From the NCBI GenBank assembly GCA_029319145.1, contig CP119753.1, positions 3,472,001 through 3,536,000 on the forward strand: a stretch of DNA of 64,000 bases. The letters are read 5' to 3'. The notes under the pieces were generated by a model. The model did no database searches, was not told the origin of the DNA, and saw nothing but the letters and a program-made list of their open reading frames with translations. Position numbers and translations under genes: made by a program. Numbering within the stretch: position 1 is the first letter of the stretch; the number at the start of each line of letters is the position of its first letter. Below are positions 17,229 through 25,258 of this stretch, piece by piece. The DNA is from Microbacter sp. GSS18 (GTDB lineage: Bacteria > Actinomycetota > Actinomycetes > Actinomycetales > Microbacteriaceae).

Positions 17229-17465
17229 GCACCCCCATCGTGGGAACACCTGCAGCAGTCGGCGTTTTACTGCCACCGACGAGGAGCCGGGTCGGATCCG
17301 CAAGGGCAACCGACGATCCCCCGGGAGCACCACGAGCAATTCCTGACCGGCGATCGGCGCATCCGAACGGATGCGCATCGCGGGCGGTGACAGGCGTGCG
17401 CCACGTCGGCGATTCGTCCATCCGCTCGGGAGATCGCATCCGCATCACATGAAACGGAGCACAGC

Positions 17466-18761
17466 ATGATCACCACGAGCAGGAAGCGCCTCAAGGCGAT
17501 CCTGGCAACGGGCGCGTTCGCCGCGAGCGCCGCCCTGGTCCTCTCCGGCTGCGGCGCTCGCGCCGGCGACACCCCGGCGACCGAGTCGGCCTCCGCCAGC
17601 TGCGTCGACACATCGGGCGACACCATCAAGCTCGGCTTCCTCAACTCGCTCACGGGCGGCATGGCGATTTCCGAGACGACGGTCTCGAACGTGCTGCACA
17701 TGGCGGCCGACGAGATCAACGCCGACGGCGGCATCCTCGGCAAGCAGATCGAGTACATCCAGGAGGACGGTGCCACCGACTGGCCCACCTTCGCGGAGAA
17801 GACCGAGAAGCTGCTCACGCAGGATTGCGTCGCGGCGATCTTCGGCGGCTGGACCTCGTCGTCCCGCAAGGCGGTCAAGCCCGTCGTCGAGGAGCACAAC
17901 GGCCTGTTCTTCTACCCCGTGCAGTACGAGGGCCTCGAGGCGTCGCCGAACATCTACTACACCGGCGCGACGACCAACCAGCAGATCATCCCGGCGATGG
18001 ACTTCCTCGCCGCGGAGGGCGTCGAGACCCTCTTCCTCGCGGGCTCCGACTACGTCTTCCCGCGCACGGCGAACGCGATCATCAAGCTGTACGCGGCCGA
18101 GCTCGGCATCGAGATCGTCGGTGAGGAGTACGTGCCGCTCGACAAGGACGACTGGACCACGCAGGTCGCGAAGATCGTCGAGGCGGAGCCGGACTTCATC
18201 TTCAACACGATCAACGGCTCGTCGAACGTCGGCTTCATCAAGGCGTACTACGACTCCGGTCTCTCGCCCGAGACGACCCCGATCATCTCGGTGTCGATCG
18301 CCGAGGAGGAGGCCCCGGCGATGGGCCACGAGGTCACTGGCAACTACGCGTCGTGGAACTACTTCCAGTCGCTCGACACCCCCAACAACCCGGCGTTCAT
18401 CGAAGCGTGGCAGGCCTACCCGGGCTCCAGCGGCGTGACGAGCGACCCGATGGAGGCCGCGTACATCTCGCTGTACCTCTACAAGGAGCTCGTCGAGGCC
18501 GCAGGGTCGTTCGACGTCGACGAGGTCAACGCCGCGGCTGCCGCCGGCGGGATCACCGTCGACGCGCCCGAGGGCGTCGTGACGCTCGACGGCGAGAACC
18601 ACCACATCTCGAAGCCGGGCCACATCGGCCGCATCAACGCCGACAACCAGTTCGACATCGTGTGGGAGTCCGACGGGTTCATCGAGCCCGACCCGTACCT
18701 CTACGAGTACGACTGGTTCCCCGAGGACATCCGCGAGTCCCTCGTGGCCGCCGCGGGCTGA
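17466..18761 (+). CDS. urtA: Urea ABC transporter substrate-binding lipoprotein UrtA
   Basis: Captures urea (or short amides) outside the membrane for the UrtBCDE importer. The 431 aa protein has a lipoprotein signal with Cys29 in LSGCGA. A type I periplasmic-binding fold of the UrtA/FmdD family follows, with LGFLNSLTGGMAISE and GWTSSSRKAVKPVVEEHNGLFFYPVQYEG. ATG start with ACGGAG upstream. It is the first gene of urtABCDE and is followed by a strong hairpin, which would keep binding-protein mRNA above that of the permease genes. Confidence 0.94.
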   Translation: MITTSRKRLKAILATGAFAASAALVLSGCGARAGDTPATESASASCVDTSGDTIKLGFLNSLTGGMAISETTVSNVLHMAADEINADGGILGKQIEYIQEDGATDWPTFAEKTEKLLTQDCVAAIFGGWTSSSRKAVKPVVEEHNGLFFYPVQYEGLEASPNIYYTGATTNQQIIPAMDFLAAEGVETLFLAGSDYVFPRTANAIIKLYAAELGIEIVGEEYVPLDKDDWTTQVAKIVEAEPDFIFNTINGSSNVGFIKAYYDSGLSPETTPIISVSIAEEEAPAMGHEVTGNYASWNYFQSLDTPNNPAFIEAWQAYPGSSGVTSDPMEAAYISLYLYKELVEAAGSFDVDEVNAAAAAGGITVDAPEGVVTLDGENHHISKPGHIGRINADNQFDIVWESDGFIEPDPYLYEYDWFPEDIRESLVAAAG

Positions 18762-18769
18762 TCCCCTGC

Positions 18770-18813
18770 GGGTGCGGGGTCGCGTGCCGGGAACGGCGCG
18801 CGGCCCCGCACCC
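18770..18813 (+). terminator. Attenuator-like hairpin between urtA and urtB
   Basis: GGGTGCGGGG (18770-18779) and CCCCGCACCC (18804-18813) are perfect complements, with CGCG/CGCG able to extend the stem inside. The location right after a binding-protein gene is typical of partial terminators or mRNA-stabilising hairpins. Confidence 0.65.
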
Positions 18814-18845
18814 CAAGATCCCCGACAGAAGGGAGTGACCCGCAC

Positions 18846-19730
18846 ATGGATGCGCTCATACCGCCCCTGCTCAACGGCACCGCTCTGGGTGCGCTGCTGC
18901 TGCTCTCGGCCCTCGGCCTCACGCTGACCTTCGGGCAGATGGGGGTGATCAACATGGCGCACGGCGAGTTCATCATGGCCGGCGCCTTCGTCGCCTACCT
19001 GACCCAGCAGGTCATCCCTTCCAGCGACATCTCGATCCCGGTGGCGCTGCCCGTCGCCTTCGTCGTCGCCGGCCTGCTCGGGCTCCTGCTCGAGATCGGC
19101 ATCATCCAGTGGATGTACCGCAGGCCGCTCGACACGCTGCTCGTCACGGTCGGCGTCGCGCTGATCCTGCAGCAGGCAGCGCTCCAGATCTTCCCCGCCC
19201 AGGGCGTCCCGGTCGAGAACCCCGGATGGCTGCAGGGTCAGATCGACGTCTTCGGATACGCGTGGCCCTACCGCCAGGCCTTCACGATCCTGCTCGCGGC
19301 CGTGTGCGTCGCCGCTCTCGCCGCGTGGCTGAAGTACACGTCCTTCGGCCGCCGGATCCGCGCGACGGTCCAGAACCGCGACCTCGCCGAGACCGTGGGC
19401 GTCCGCACCCGCAGCGTCGACCGCATCACGTTCTTCGTCGGCTCGGGCCTGGCGGGCGTCGCCGGTGTGGCGGCATCCCTCATCGGCGGGACCAACTCCC
19501 AGATGGGGACGCAGTACATCATCCCGGCGTTCCTCGTCGTCGTCGCCGGCGGCATCGGCCAGATCAAGGGCACCGTCATCGCGGCGCTCGTGATCGGCGT
19601 CGCGATGGCGCTGTTCGCCGACTGGACGACCGGCAGCCTCGCGCAGGTGCTGGCCTTCGTCCTCGTCGTCATCTTCCTGCAGATCCGCCCGCAGGGCCTG
19701 TTCACCGTGCGCACAAGGGGGCTGGCATGA
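18846..19730 (+). CDS. urtB: Urea ABC transporter permease UrtB
   Basis: Membrane subunit of the LivH type, 294 aa with about eight hydrophobic segments. Signatures include GQMGVINMAHGEFIMAGA near residues 32-50 and the cytoplasmic EAA-like region RRIRATVQNRDLAETVGV. It is shorter than the fused UrtB proteins of some bacteria that carry an extra N-terminal domain. AGAAGGGAG precedes the ATG. The stop overlaps the urtC start. Confidence 0.93.
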   Translation: MDALIPPLLNGTALGALLLLSALGLTLTFGQMGVINMAHGEFIMAGAFVAYLTQQVIPSSDISIPVALPVAFVVAGLLGLLLEIGIIQWMYRRPLDTLLVTVGVALILQQAALQIFPAQGVPVENPGWLQGQIDVFGYAWPYRQAFTILLAAVCVAALAAWLKYTSFGRRIRATVQNRDLAETVGVRTRSVDRITFFVGSGLAGVAGVAASLIGGTNSQMGTQYIIPAFLVVVAGGIGQIKGTVIAALVIGVAMALFADWTTGSLAQVLAFVLVVIFLQIRPQGLFTVRTRGLA

Positions 19731-20839
19731 CCATGCTGACCAAGCTCAAGCCGTGGGCGTCGCTCATCGGCATCGGGGTGTTCGCGATCATCCTGCTCGC
19801 CGTCGTCCCGGCGGTGTTCTCGATGCACTGGATCAACAACATCGGCAAGTACAGCGCGTGGGCGATCGTCGCGGTCGGCATCGGGCTCGCCTGGGGCCGG
19901 GGCGGAATGCTCGTCATGGGTCAGGGCGTCTTCTTCGGGCTCGGCGCGTACGCCATGGCGATGCACCTCACCCTCGAGACCACGGGACCCGACGCGACCC
20001 CCACGTTCATGATCCTGTACGACCCGCTGGCGCCGGTCCCGCTGTTCTGGGAGCCGTTCCGCAGCGCGGGCTTCACGGTGCTGGCGATCGTGCTGCTGCC
20101 CGTGATCGTCGCGGGCATCCTCGGCTACGCGCTCTTCAAGAGGCGGGTCAAGGGCGCCTATTTCGCGATCCTGACCCAGGCGCTCGCCGTCGCGATGGCC
20201 GTCCTGGTCAGCTCGACGATCCGCGAGACCGGCGGTGACACGGGCCTGAGCGGCTTCCGCTACTTCTTCGGCTATGTCCTGAACGACGATGCGAACAAGC
20301 TGATGATCTACATGATCACGGTGGGGCTGCTGATCGTCTGCATGGTCGTCGTGTGGCAGCTGTACCGCAGCCGGTTCGGCGAGCTGCTGCTGGCCACGCG
20401 CGACGCCGAGGAGCGCGTGCGGTTCCTCGGCTACGACCCCGCCAACATCAAGCTGACCGCCTTCGTGATCGCGGCTGTGATGGCGAGCATCGGCGGTGCG
20501 ATGTTCGTGCCGATCGTGGGCATCATCACGCCGGCCGAGATCGGAGCGTCCGCGTCCATCCTCATGATCGCCGGCGTCGCACTGGGCGGCCGCGCGTCGC
20601 TGTTCGGCCCCGTGCTGGGGGCGATGGCGATCGGCTGGGGCCAGTCGAGCCTGGCCTCGAGCTGGCCCGAGGGCTGGATCTACATCCTGGGTCTGCTCTT
20701 CATCGTGGTGACACTCTTCCTCCCCAACGGCCTTGCCTCGCTGTACGCGAGGGCGAAGACGCTCCTGCAGCGGACCCGAGCCGACAAGCCCGGACCCGAC
20801 CTGCCCGCGCCGGTCGAGAAGGAGAAGGTGTCCGCATGA
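19727..20839 (+). CDS. urtC: Urea ABC transporter permease UrtC
   Basis: Second membrane subunit (LivM type), 370 aa with eight to ten predicted helices. YSAWAIVAVGIGLAWGRGGMLVMGQGVFFGLGAYAMAM and the RVKGAYFAILTQALA region are typical of UrtC. The start is the ATG overlapping the urtB stop; a second ATG lies two codons later. The stop overlaps urtD by 4 bp. Works with UrtB to form the translocation path. Confidence 0.93.
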   Translation: MTMLTKLKPWASLIGIGVFAIILLAVVPAVFSMHWINNIGKYSAWAIVAVGIGLAWGRGGMLVMGQGVFFGLGAYAMAMHLTLETTGPDATPTFMILYDPLAPVPLFWEPFRSAGFTVLAIVLLPVIVAGILGYALFKRRVKGAYFAILTQALAVAMAVLVSSTIRETGGDTGLSGFRYFFGYVLNDDANKLMIYMITVGLLIVCMVVVWQLYRSRFGELLLATRDAEERVRFLGYDPANIKLTAFVIAAVMASIGGAMFVPIVGIITPAEIGASASILMIAGVALGGRASLFGPVLGAMAIGWGQSSLASSWPEGWIYILGLLFIVVTLFLPNGLASLYARAKTLLQRTRADKPGPDLPAPVEKEKVSA

Positions 20840-21648
20840 GCGGGAATGCCGAGGCGACGTCGGTCGCCGAGACGCTGACGCCCGACGACGCGACGAGCGT
20901 GAACGTGTCGAACCTCACGGTGAGCTTCGACGGGTTCAAGGCCGTCGACGACGTCAGCCTGCTGATGCTCAAGGGGCAGGTGCACTTCCTCATCGGCCCG
21001 AACGGGGCCGGAAAGACGACGCTCGTCGACGCCCTGACCGGCCTCGTCCCCTCCACCGGCACTGCGACCTACAACGGTATGGATCTGGTGGCCATGAAGG
21101 CGAACAAGATCGTCCGGGCGGGGGTGGGACGCACCTTCCAGACCGCGACCGTCTTCGAGGAGCTGTCGGTGCTGCAGAACCTCGACATCGCCGGCGGCAT
21201 GCACCGCAAGGCGTGGCGACTGCCGTTCACGCGCCGGGGCGTACCGGAGTACGTCGAATCGGCGCTCGAGACGATCGGGCTGAGCGGTCTGCGCGACAAG
21301 CCGGCCGGGACCCTGGCACACGGGCAGAAGCAATGGCTCGAGATCGGGATGCTGCTGGTGCAGGACGCGAAGGTGATGTTCCTCGACGAGCCTGTCGCGG
21401 GCATGAACGCCGACGAACGCGACGAGACCGGTCAGCTGCTGCGACGCATCGGAGATGAGCGCACGATCATCGTGATCGAGCACGACATGGACTTCGTCCG
21501 CAATTACGCGGAGTGGGTCACCGTCATGCACACCGGCAAGCTGCTCACGGCCGGGACCGTGGAGCAGGTCCAGGCCGACAAGCGCGTGCAGGAGGTCTAT
21601 CTGGGATCCGCGGCGGATGCCGCCGTCGAAGGGGAGGGTGGGCACTGA
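20836..21648 (+). CDS. urtD: Urea ABC transporter ATPase UrtD
   Basis: LivG-type ATPase of 270 aa. Walker A is GPNGAGKTT (about residues 54-62), the signature segment is LAHGQKQWLEIGM, and Walker B is VMFLDEPVAGM. The unusual signature HGQKQWLE is characteristic of urea-type rather than branched-chain amino acid ATPases, which supports the substrate assignment of the operon. Coupled to both neighbours by start/stop overlaps. Confidence 0.95.
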   Translation: MSGNAEATSVAETLTPDDATSVNVSNLTVSFDGFKAVDDVSLLMLKGQVHFLIGPNGAGKTTLVDALTGLVPSTGTATYNGMDLVAMKANKIVRAGVGRTFQTATVFEELSVLQNLDIAGGMHRKAWRLPFTRRGVPEYVESALETIGLSGLRDKPAGTLAHGQKQWLEIGMLLVQDAKVMFLDEPVAGMNADERDETGQLLRRIGDERTIIVIEHDMDFVRNYAEWVTVMHTGKLLTAGTVEQVQADKRVQEVYLGSAADAAVEGEGGH

Positions 21649-22328
21649 TGCTCGAGATCACGGGAGTGACCGCCGGCTACGGCCGCACCAAGGTGCTGCA
21701 CGACGTCTCCATCCGGATTCCGTCCGGTCAGGCGGTTTCGGTCATGGGACACAACGGCGCCGGCAAGACGACCCTGCTGCGCGTGGCCACGGGGCTCCTC
21801 CCCGTCATGAGCGGTCAGGTGCTCATCGACGGTGAGGATGTCACGAAGATGCCGCCATCGAAGCGCGTCAAGCGGGGTTTGGGCTATGTGCCTCAGGGAC
21901 AGCAGTCCTTTCCGCAGATGACGACGCTCGAGAACCTCCAGCTGGTGGCCAAGCGTCAGTCCGACATCGACGAGGTGTTCGACCTCTTCCCGGTGCTCAA
22001 AGAGCTGCTGGGCCGCCGGGCGGGTCTCCTCTCGGGCGGTCAGCGTCAGCAGCTCGCCATCGCCCGCACCCTGCTGACCAAGCCGAGACTCCTGGTGCTC
22101 GACGAGCCGACGGAGGGCATCCAGCCCAACATCGTCGCCGACATCGAGCGGGTCATCATCGACCTCACACGACGCGGAGACCTGTCGGTGCTGCTCGTCG
22201 AGCAGCACGTGGGGTTCGCCCTGCGATCCACCAGCACCTACTACGTGCTGCAGTCGGGGCGGATCACGATGACCGGCGACGGCGGGGCCGCGGCCCTCGA
22301 CTCCGTCCGCGAAGCCATGTCGATCTGA
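21648..22328 (+). CDS. urtE: Urea ABC transporter ATPase UrtE
   Basis: LivF-type ATPase of 226 aa. Walker A is GHNGAGKTT (about residues 34-42), the signature is LSGGQRQQLAIAR, and Walker B is LLVLDEPTEGIQPN. The length and the EGIQP segment match UrtE. Its ATG shares one base with the urtD stop. The stop codon lies inside the 19 bp palindrome that precedes the NCS1 permease gene, so the urt operon probably ends here. Confidence 0.94.
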   Translation: MLEITGVTAGYGRTKVLHDVSIRIPSGQAVSVMGHNGAGKTTLLRVATGLLPVMSGQVLIDGEDVTKMPPSKRVKRGLGYVPQGQQSFPQMTTLENLQLVAKRQSDIDEVFDLFPVLKELLGRRAGLLSGGQRQQLAIARTLLTKPRLLVLDEPTEGIQPNIVADIERVIIDLTRRGDLSVLLVEQHVGFALRSTSTYYVLQSGRITMTGDGGAAALDSVREAMSI

Positions 22329-22339
22329 ATCAGATCGAT
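22321..22339 (+). promoter_or_regulatory. 19-bp palindromic operator before the NCS1 permease/TetR operon
   Basis: TCGATCTGAATCAGATCGA is a perfect inverted repeat with 9-bp arms and a single central base. It overlaps the urtE stop and lies 71 bp before the permease start. One central base cannot form an RNA loop, so a DNA operator is more likely than a terminator. Two TetR genes downstream are candidate ligands. Confidence 0.65.
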
Positions 22340-22374
22340 TCCTCGCGGCAACGCGGTCGAAACACGCTCTCGGC

Positions 22375-22387
22375 AGAATCCTGACAT
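22375..22387 (+). repeat. Partial third copy of urea-cluster block 1
   Basis: CAGAATCCTGACA is an exact 13-bp match to the complement of block 1 in the ureA promoter region. It lies 22 bp before the permease start, in the same orientation relative to the gene as in the ureA region. It may bring the permease under the same control as urea uptake and urease. Confidence 0.5.
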
Positions 22388-22409
22388 CTGGGATGCGCGG
22401 GAGGTCGAA

Positions 22410-24107
22410 GTGGATACGCTGCGCGTGCGCGCCGGGGCCCGCTCCGGTGACGCGCGCGCCGCCGCCGAGGACAGCCTGGAGGACTACGCCTTCCGCTACG
22501 TGCCCCGCTCGTTCCGTCGCTGGAGCGCCCTGTCGGTGGGCGGCACGGCCCTCGGGTCGATCGCGTTCCTGGCCGACCTCTCGATCGGTGCCAGCATCGG
22601 ACTCGAGCACGGCACGTCCAACGCCGTGCTGGGCATCCTGCTCGCGTCGGTCATCATCTTCGTCGTCGGCTTCCCGGTGGCGTACTACGCGGCGCGCTAC
22701 AACATGGACCTCGACCTCATCGCGCGCGGGTCGGGATTCGGGTACTACGGCTCGATCATCACGACCGTGGTGTTCGCCGGCTTCACGTGCATCTTCTTCG
22801 CGCTCGAGGGCGCGATCATGGCCCAGGGCCTCGAGGCCGCTGTGGGGATACCCCTGCCGTTCGGCTACGTCATCTCCACCGTGGTGGTGATCCCGATCGT
22901 GATCTACGGGATGCGGGCGCTCGAGCGCCTGCAATTCTGGACGACGCCGCTGTGGCTGGCTCTGGCGCTGCTTCCGCTCATCTGGATCGTGTTCACACAG
23001 CCCGACGCGGTGACCAGCTTCATCGGGTTCACCGGCGCATCGGACGGGACCGTGAGCTTCAGCGCCGTCGTCGCGAGCGCAGCCGTGTGCTTCGCGCTGA
23101 TCCCGCAGCTGGCAGAGCAGATCGACTACATCCGCGTCATGCCGCCACGCACGGCGGCGAACTCCACGTCCTGGTGGACCTCGTTCGTGTTCAGCGGCCC
23201 CGGGTGGGTGATCTTCAGCGGAACGAAGCAGGTGATCGGGCTCTTCCTCGCCGTCTACCTGGTGACGAAGGTGGATCCGACGATCGGCGACCGCGCCGTG
23301 GAGCCGGTCAAGCAGCTGCTCGGCATGTACCAGTCGCTGCTGCCGGACTGGGTGGCGCTCGTGCTCGCCCTCATCCTCATCGTCATCGCGCAGGTGAAGA
23401 TCAACGTGACGAACGCCTACTCCGGATCGCTGGCGTGGTCGAACGTCTACACGCGCGTGAAGAAGCGGTACCCGGGCCGCACGGTCTTCGTGCTGTTCAA
23501 CCTGGTGATCGCGCTCGCGCTCATGCTGCTGGACGTCTTCAGCATCATCTCGTTCGTGCTCAGCCTGTACGCGAACGTCGTCATGGCGTGGCTGGTCACG
23601 ATTTCGGCCGACATCGTGGTCAACAAGCTCCTGCTGAGGATCTCGCCGCGCTTCCCCGAGTTCCGGCGCGGGATGCTCCACGACTGGAACCCGGTCGGCC
23701 TCGTCTCGGTCGGGCTGGCGTCGCTGCTGTCACTGGCCTGCTTCGCCGGGGCGTTCGGTCCCGCGATGCAGCCGTTCTCGGTGCTCGTGGCGATCGGCGT
23801 CGCCGCCGTCGTCACCCCGGTGATGGCCGTGGCGACCCGCGGCCGGTACTACCTGCGGCGGGCGACGGACGGGATCCCGACGCCGATCCTCGATCGTGAC
23901 GGCAACCCGTCCGGCGAACGGCTGCGCTGCCACGTCACCGGGTACACTTTCGAACGACCGGATATGCTCGCGTCGGCCGAACCAGGTCCGAACGGCGAGA
24001 TGCAGTACGTCTCATCCCTGGCTCTGGCGCTCGATGACTCGGACCAATACGTCCTTCCTCCCGAGCCGGCGTCACGCGATCGAGACGGGAGGGGAGGGAA
24101 GCGGTGA
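22410..24107 (+). CDS. NCS1-family nucleobase/hydantoin-type permease
   Basis: 565 aa membrane protein with about twelve helices in the arrangement of purine-cytosine (NCS1) permeases: LSVGGTALGSIAFLADLSIGASIG early, GYYGSIITTVVFAGFTCIFFALEGAIMAQ, and LPDWVALVLALILIVIAQVKINVTNAYSGSLAW later. A hydrophilic C-terminal tail of about 70 residues follows the last helix. The substrate is probably a nitrogen-rich nucleobase, allantoin or hydantoin. GTG start with GGGAGG upstream. Co-transcribed with two TetR genes. Confidence 0.85.
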   Translation: MDTLRVRAGARSGDARAAAEDSLEDYAFRYVPRSFRRWSALSVGGTALGSIAFLADLSIGASIGLEHGTSNAVLGILLASVIIFVVGFPVAYYAARYNMDLDLIARGSGFGYYGSIITTVVFAGFTCIFFALEGAIMAQGLEAAVGIPLPFGYVISTVVVIPIVIYGMRALERLQFWTTPLWLALALLPLIWIVFTQPDAVTSFIGFTGASDGTVSFSAVVASAAVCFALIPQLAEQIDYIRVMPPRTAANSTSWWTSFVFSGPGWVIFSGTKQVIGLFLAVYLVTKVDPTIGDRAVEPVKQLLGMYQSLLPDWVALVLALILIVIAQVKINVTNAYSGSLAWSNVYTRVKKRYPGRTVFVLFNLVIALALMLLDVFSIISFVLSLYANVVMAWLVTISADIVVNKLLLRISPRFPEFRRGMLHDWNPVGLVSVGLASLLSLACFAGAFGPAMQPFSVLVAIGVAAVVTPVMAVATRGRYYLRRATDGIPTPILDRDGNPSGERLRCHVTGYTFERPDMLASAEPGPNGEMQYVSSLALALDDSDQYVLPPEPASRDRDGRGGKR

Positions 24108-24676
24108 CCGACGAGCCCGTCGTCGACACGAACTCCGCGATCCTCGCCAGCGCCGCTCGGCTGCTGCGTCAGCGCACCTTCGAGGATGTCTCCTACCTCG
24201 ATGTCGCGGAGGTCGCCCAGGTGTCCGAGCGCACCATCTATCGCCGGTTCCCGACGCGCTCGCACCTGCTCGAGGCCCTGGCGCGCTGGATCGATGCCGA
24301 GCACTTCGCGATCTCCGACTTCCGCACTCCGGCCGAGTTCCGCGACGCGGTCCTGCTGCGGTTCCGTGCGTTCGACGCCGAGCCGGCGTTCGCGTTCGTC
24401 GCCGCACGCGGAGCCGCGCTGTCGCCGACAGGCGACGACGTCCCGTCCCCGATCACCACGGCTATCGTCGGAATGCTCGAGGCTGCGGCGCCCAACCTCA
24501 ACCGACGCGACGCGATGCGCGCCGCGGCGACGGCTCGGTACTTCGCCTCGCCCATGTTCTGGGCTCGCATGCGGACCGGGTTCGACATGAGCGCCGACGA
24601 GATCTTCGGCGTGTTCGACCGCTCGATGCAGCGCGTCCTTCCCGCAGCGACGCCGACGGCGACCTGGGCGGCATGA
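24104..24676 (+). CDS. TetR-family regulator (first of a tandem pair)
   Basis: 190 aa. The N-terminal HTH reads ILASAARLLRQRTFEDVSYLDVAEVAQVSERTIYRRFPTRSHLLEAL. The C-terminal half is the ligand/dimer domain, with no recognised effector motif. GTG start in a GTGA overlap with the permease stop. Likely a repressor of the permease operon acting on the 22321-22339 palindrome. Confidence 0.88.
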   Translation: MTDEPVVDTNSAILASAARLLRQRTFEDVSYLDVAEVAQVSERTIYRRFPTRSHLLEALARWIDAEHFAISDFRTPAEFRDAVLLRFRAFDAEPAFAFVAARGAALSPTGDDVPSPITTAIVGMLEAAAPNLNRRDAMRAAATARYFASPMFWARMRTGFDMSADEIFGVFDRSMQRVLPAATPTATWAA

Positions 24677-25257
24677 CGGTGGCCGCCGCGTCGGCCCCGG
24701 AGCTCTCGGGCACCCAGGCGGCGATCCTCGCCGCATACGCCGAGCTCATCGAAGAGGTGGGCACCGACGACGTGTCGTTCCGGCTCATCGCCCTGCGCGC
24801 GGGAGTGGGGGAGCGCACGGTCTTCCGTCACTATCCGACGCGCGTCGACCTGCTGCTCGCGACATCGAGCTGGATCGAGCGCACCATCTTCACCCGCCAG
24901 GAATCCGAGTCGATCTTCGACGTGCCGATCGCGATCCGCGAGGCGATCGAGGCGTATGACCGTCGACCCGAACTGGCCCACGTCGTCGCCGAGACGGCGA
25001 TGCGCGGGGTGAACGGCTCGGAGCCCGCGCCGCAGCGCGCGCACTTCGAAGAGATGCTGAAGCGGGAGGCCCCCTCGCTCGACGAGCAGCAGCAGCGCGA
25101 GATCGTCGCGGCGCTGTCGCACCTGGACTCTTCGGCGACATGGGTGACGATGCGGCGCGAGTTCGGCATGAGCGGCCGTGACATCGCCGACGCCGCGACC
25201 TGGGCCGCCGAGGCCATCCTGGATCCGATCCGGGATCTCGGCGACCGGGGCGCGTAG
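24673..25257 (+). CDS. TetR-family regulator (second of a tandem pair)
   Basis: 194 aa. The HTH region is ILAAYAELIEEVGTDDVSFRLIALRAGVGERTVFRHYPTRVDLLLA. It is similar in layout to the preceding TetR protein, suggesting an old duplication, but the C-terminal domains have diverged. ATG overlaps the previous stop by 4 bp. Its stop is 1 bp from the stop of the convergent nickel permease gene. Two co-transcribed TetR proteins may form heterodimers or sense different ligands. Confidence 0.87.
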   Translation: MTVAAASAPELSGTQAAILAAYAELIEEVGTDDVSFRLIALRAGVGERTVFRHYPTRVDLLLATSSWIERTIFTRQESESIFDVPIAIREAIEAYDRRPELAHVVAETAMRGVNGSEPAPQRAHFEEMLKREAPSLDEQQQREIVAALSHLDSSATWVTMRREFGMSGRDIADAATWAAEAILDPIRDLGDRGA

Positions 25258-25258
25258 G

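Larger units (their letters stand above)
16904..17465. other. 562-bp regulatory region between the DUF2202 gene and urtA
   Basis: No convincing gene. Short frames are open here but have no ribosome site or composition like their neighbours. The region holds direct repeats near the DUF2202 gene (16953-16978), the palindrome ACTGACGTCAGT (17044-17055) and two blocks (17078-17097 and 17188-17228) that recur upstream of the urease operon. The last 240 bp before urtA show an ACGGAG ribosome site at 17454-17459 but no strong sigma-A promoter that I can defend. Confidence 0.7.

Noticed and set aside
22321..22339. Palindrome after urtE as a rho-independent terminator
   Set aside because: The arms are separated by a single base, so an RNA hairpin would lose several pairs, and no T tract follows. 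A DNA operator fits better.
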